Both the position numbers and the translations under genes were made by a program. Positions 61,807 through 64,000 of a stretch of 64,000 nucleotides of DNA are shown here, piece by piece. Source of the stretch: Eulemur rufifrons (Eukaryota > Chordata > Mammalia > Primates > Lemuridae); contig NC_090989.1 in NCBI RefSeq assembly GCF_041146395.1, forward strand, positions 123,627,501 through 123,691,500, read 5' to 3'. How positions within the stretch are numbered: position 1 is the first letter of the stretch; every line of letters starts with the position of its first letter. The notes below the pieces were generated by a model. It was not told the origin of the DNA. It searched no databases and saw only the letters and a program-made list of their open reading frames with translations.

Positions 61807-63415
61807 TTATTTATTAATTTTATCACAAGATTGCAGCAATTCAATCATATCTTCAGGCTCCATTTCTAACTCTAGTTCTCTTGCGATTTTTACCACACCT
61901 GCAGCTTCTTCCTCCAATAAAGTCTTGAACCCCTCACAGTCATCCATGAAGGTTAAAATCAACTTCTTCCAGTCTCCTGTTATTGTGGATATTTTGACCT
62001 GCTCCCGTAAATCATGAATATTATTAATGGCATCTAGAATAGTGAATCCTTTCCAGAAGTTTTTCAATTTACTTTGCCCAGATCTATCAAACGAATCACT
62101 ATAACTATAGCCTTTTGAAATGTGTTTCTTAATAAGACTTGAAAGCTGAAATTACTTTTTGATCCACTGACTACAGAATGGATGTTGTATTGGCAGACAT
62201 GAAAAAAGCAATTAATCTCTTTGTACATCTCCATCAGAGCTTTTGGGTGACTAGGTGCATTGTCAATGAGCAGTAATATTTAGAAAAGAATCTTATTTTC
62301 AATGCAGTAGGTCTCAACAATGGGCTTAAAATATTCAGTAAACCATGCTATAAACAGATGTGTTGTCATCCAGGCTTTGTTATTCCATTTATAAAGCACA
62401 AGCAGGCTAGATTTAACATAATTCTTAAGAGACCTAGGATTTTCAGAATGGTAAATGAGCATTAGCTTCAACTTAAAGTCACCAGCTTCATTAACTCCTA
62501 ACAAGAGAGTCAGCCTGTCCTTTGAAGTTTTGAAGCCAGCCATTGACTTCTCCTTTCTAGCTGGGAAAGTTCTAGATGGCATCTTTTTCCAATAAAAGGC
62601 TTTTACATAAGCATTGAAAACCTATTGTTTACTTTAGTCACCTTCATCAGTTATTTTAGCTAGGTCTTCTGGGTAACTTGCTGCAGCTTCTGTATCAGCA
62701 CTTGCTGCTTCACCTTGAACTTTCATGTCATGAAAGAAGCCATCTCCATGACATAACCAACCAACCTCCACGGCATAACCAACCAACCTCCGTGACATGA
62801 ACCAACCTCTGCTAACTTTGAACTTTTTCTTTTTCTGTTTTTTTTTTTTTTTTTTTTTTTTTGCAGCTTTCTCACCTCTCTCAGCCTTCATAGAATTGAA
62901 AAGAGTTAGGGCCTTGCTGTGAATTAGGCTTTGGCTTAAGGGAATGTGATTGGTTTGATCTTCTATCCAGACCACTAAAACTTTCACCCTATCAGCAGGA
63001 AGACTGTTTTGCTTTCATGTATTCACTGGAGTAGTATTTTTAATTTCTTTCATGAACTCTTTGTTTGCATTCACTACTTGGCTAACTGTTTGGCACAAGA
63101 GGCCTAGCTTTCAGATATGCCTTCCTCACTAAGCATAATCATTTATAGCTTTTGATTTAAAGTGAGAGATATATGACTCTTCCTTTCATTTGAACATGTA
63201 CAGGCAATTGTGGGAATATTAATTGGCCTAATTTCAATACAGTTGTGTCTCAGGGAATAAGCCTGCCCAAGGAGAGGGAGAGAGATGGGGGAATGGCCAG
63301 TTGGTGACATAGTCAGAATCACACAACATTTATTGTTGAAGTTTATCATCTTGTATGGGCTCAGTTTGTGGTGCCCCAAAACAATTGTAATAGTAACCTC
63401 AAAGATCCCAATCAC
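61807..63415 (-). pseudogene. Decayed Tigger1 (pogo-type) transposase
   Basis: Minus-strand open pieces follow the Tigger1 order. 62634-62987 carries the CENP-B-type DNA-binding helix-turn-helix region ([42 protein letters not shown]). 62280-62582 is the start of the DDE domain ([38 protein letters not shown]). The frame stops at 62280-62282 and resumes with ILLLIDNAPSHP, the second catalytic Asp motif. 61807-62067 is the C-terminal part ([21 protein letters not shown]) in a different frame. Breaks seen: the first catalytic motif, normally NVDETAFYW, reads NAYVKAFYW, so the Asp is lost; a lysine tract encoded by the A/T run at 62840-62862 interrupts the DNA-binding region; a local tandem duplication lies at 62735-62815. 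It cannot make an active enzyme. Host genes such as CENPB, JRK and TIGD relatives derive from this superfamily, but nothing suggests that this copy was domesticated. Confidence 0.92.
62735..62815. repeat. Tandem triplication inside Tigger1 remnant
   Basis: A unit of about 22 bp (ataaccaaccaacctcc with a leading gac/cgg) occurs twice, and a third, shorter version (atgaaccaacctc) follows. In an intact Tigger1 this place holds a single copy of the 'atgaaccaacctctgct' segment. Confidence 0.85.
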
Positions 63416-64000
63416 AGATCACCATAACAGACATAATAATAATGATGAAAAAGTTTAAAATATTGTGACAATTACCAAAATGTGATGCAAAGACATAAAG
63501 TGAGCACATGCTGTTAGAAAAGTGTCACCTACAGACTTACTTGAGGCAGAGTTGCCACAAACCTTCAACTTGTAAAAAAATGCAATATTTGGGAAACACA
63601 ATAAAGGAAAGTACAATAAAACAAAATATGTCTGTATTATTTATTGTTGTTAATTCCTTACTGTGCTTAATTTATAAACTAAACTATATCATAGGTATTT
63701 GTAGGAAAAAACATAGTATATATAGGCTCCTATACTATCCCAGGCTTCAGGCATCTACTGGCAGTCCTGGACGGTAGCCCCCATGGATAAAGAGGGACTA
63801 CTGTATTATCTTTGATTCAAATTCTCAGAAAGGGTTTTCTTTTCCTCTCCATAACCACTGCCAAAGTTGAGATATGTGTATTTTCCTGCTTTCCCTTCCT
63901 GCCAGGTGAGATTTTTTTCTCATTTGCTCTTTCCCTCAGAGGGTACCTCTATGAAGTCCCAGAATTAGGCAGAAGCTCCAATTAAACTCTTCATTTTGGA

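Larger units (their letters stand above)
61190..63636 (-). mobile_element. Tigger1-like DNA transposon, near full length, antisense
   Basis: The left end, 'tatacttcagagatattacaagtttggttccaaaccactgcaataaag', and the right end, 'acaataaagg...acaataaaacaaaatatgtctg', are the two Tigger1 termini. About 2.4 kb of the element lies between. TA is present at 63635-63636 and near 61188, as expected for a pogo/Tc1 type target duplication. Coding remnants read on the minus strand (separate entry). No large deletion is evident. Confidence 0.92.
60612..63803 (+). mobile_element. Tigger-family (pogo-like) MITE interrupted by Tigger1
   Basis: Left part 60612-61189 begins 'cagtactccccccttatcttttcacagtttcggttaccc' and includes 'ggtgggacggagtgggacagcatgagatttcatcatgccg' and 'tgagtacagtacaataagatattttga'. 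Right part 63637-63803 contains 'cttactgtgcttaatttataaactaaactatatcataggtatttgtagg' and ends 'ggataaagagggactactg'. The two ends are terminal inverted repeats (cagtactcccccc and, reversed, cagtagtccctct). Removing the inner element rejoins a unit of about 745 bp. Confidence 0.88.

Noticed and set aside
62634..62987. Lysine-rich minus-strand frame as a possible nuclear protein gene
   Set aside because: It is the Tigger1 transposase DNA-binding region with an A/T-run expansion; the flanking transposase is broken.

Overview
The window is nuclear DNA from a mammal, most likely a strepsirrhine primate (lemur or loris group). It holds part of one protein-coding gene on the + strand. Five short exons spell an uninterrupted stretch of copine-4 (CPNE4), about residues 61-227 of a protein of roughly 557 residues: the end of C2 domain A, the inter-C2 linker and most of C2 domain B. 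Everything else is intron. The primate assignment rests on a dimeric AluJ-like SINE at 41599-41908. The strepsirrhine assignment rests on L1 3' ends at 3069-3545 and 22538-22577, whose termini I recognise from lemur and galago L1s. Both are inferences from memory of repeat families, not from a search.

Layout: intron end 1-1545; exon 1546-1725; intron of 21.6 kb; exon 23295-23366; intron of 2.5 kb; exon 25877-25951; intron of 9.1 kb; exon 35043-35126; intron of 3.1 kb; exon 38203-38292; then at least 25.7 kb of intron running off the window. All five exons are multiples of three and start and end in phase 0. The next expected exon, which begins with Cys-Ile-Val-Trp, was not found, so it should lie beyond 64000.

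The introns are dominated by ancient mammalian repeats: MIR and L2 copies, hAT-type MITEs of several families (MER5A-like, MER20-like and others), MaLR/MLT1-like solo LTRs, and old L1/HAL1 fragments. Several are nested with visible target-site duplications. Near the right end a decayed, near full-length Tigger1-like DNA transposon (61190-63636) sits inside a second Tigger-family element (60612-63803). Its transposase is broken by frameshifts, a nonsense codon and loss of a catalytic Asp.

The least ordinary structures are these. An inverted duplication has arms of about 150 bp at 23513-23660 and 24146-24297, starting 146 bp after an exon. A pure (GAA)22 tract lies at 24478-24543 in the same intron. 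A (CTG)10 tract has grown inside a MER5A copy. One L1 carries its own 3' end in both orientations (twin priming). A repeat-free stretch near 18060-18330 has a paired homeodomain-like site. I saw no second gene, no RNA gene, no CpG island and no CRISPR-like array. I did not find an undescribed multi-gene system; this is ordinary large-intron gene territory with some unusual repeat structures.
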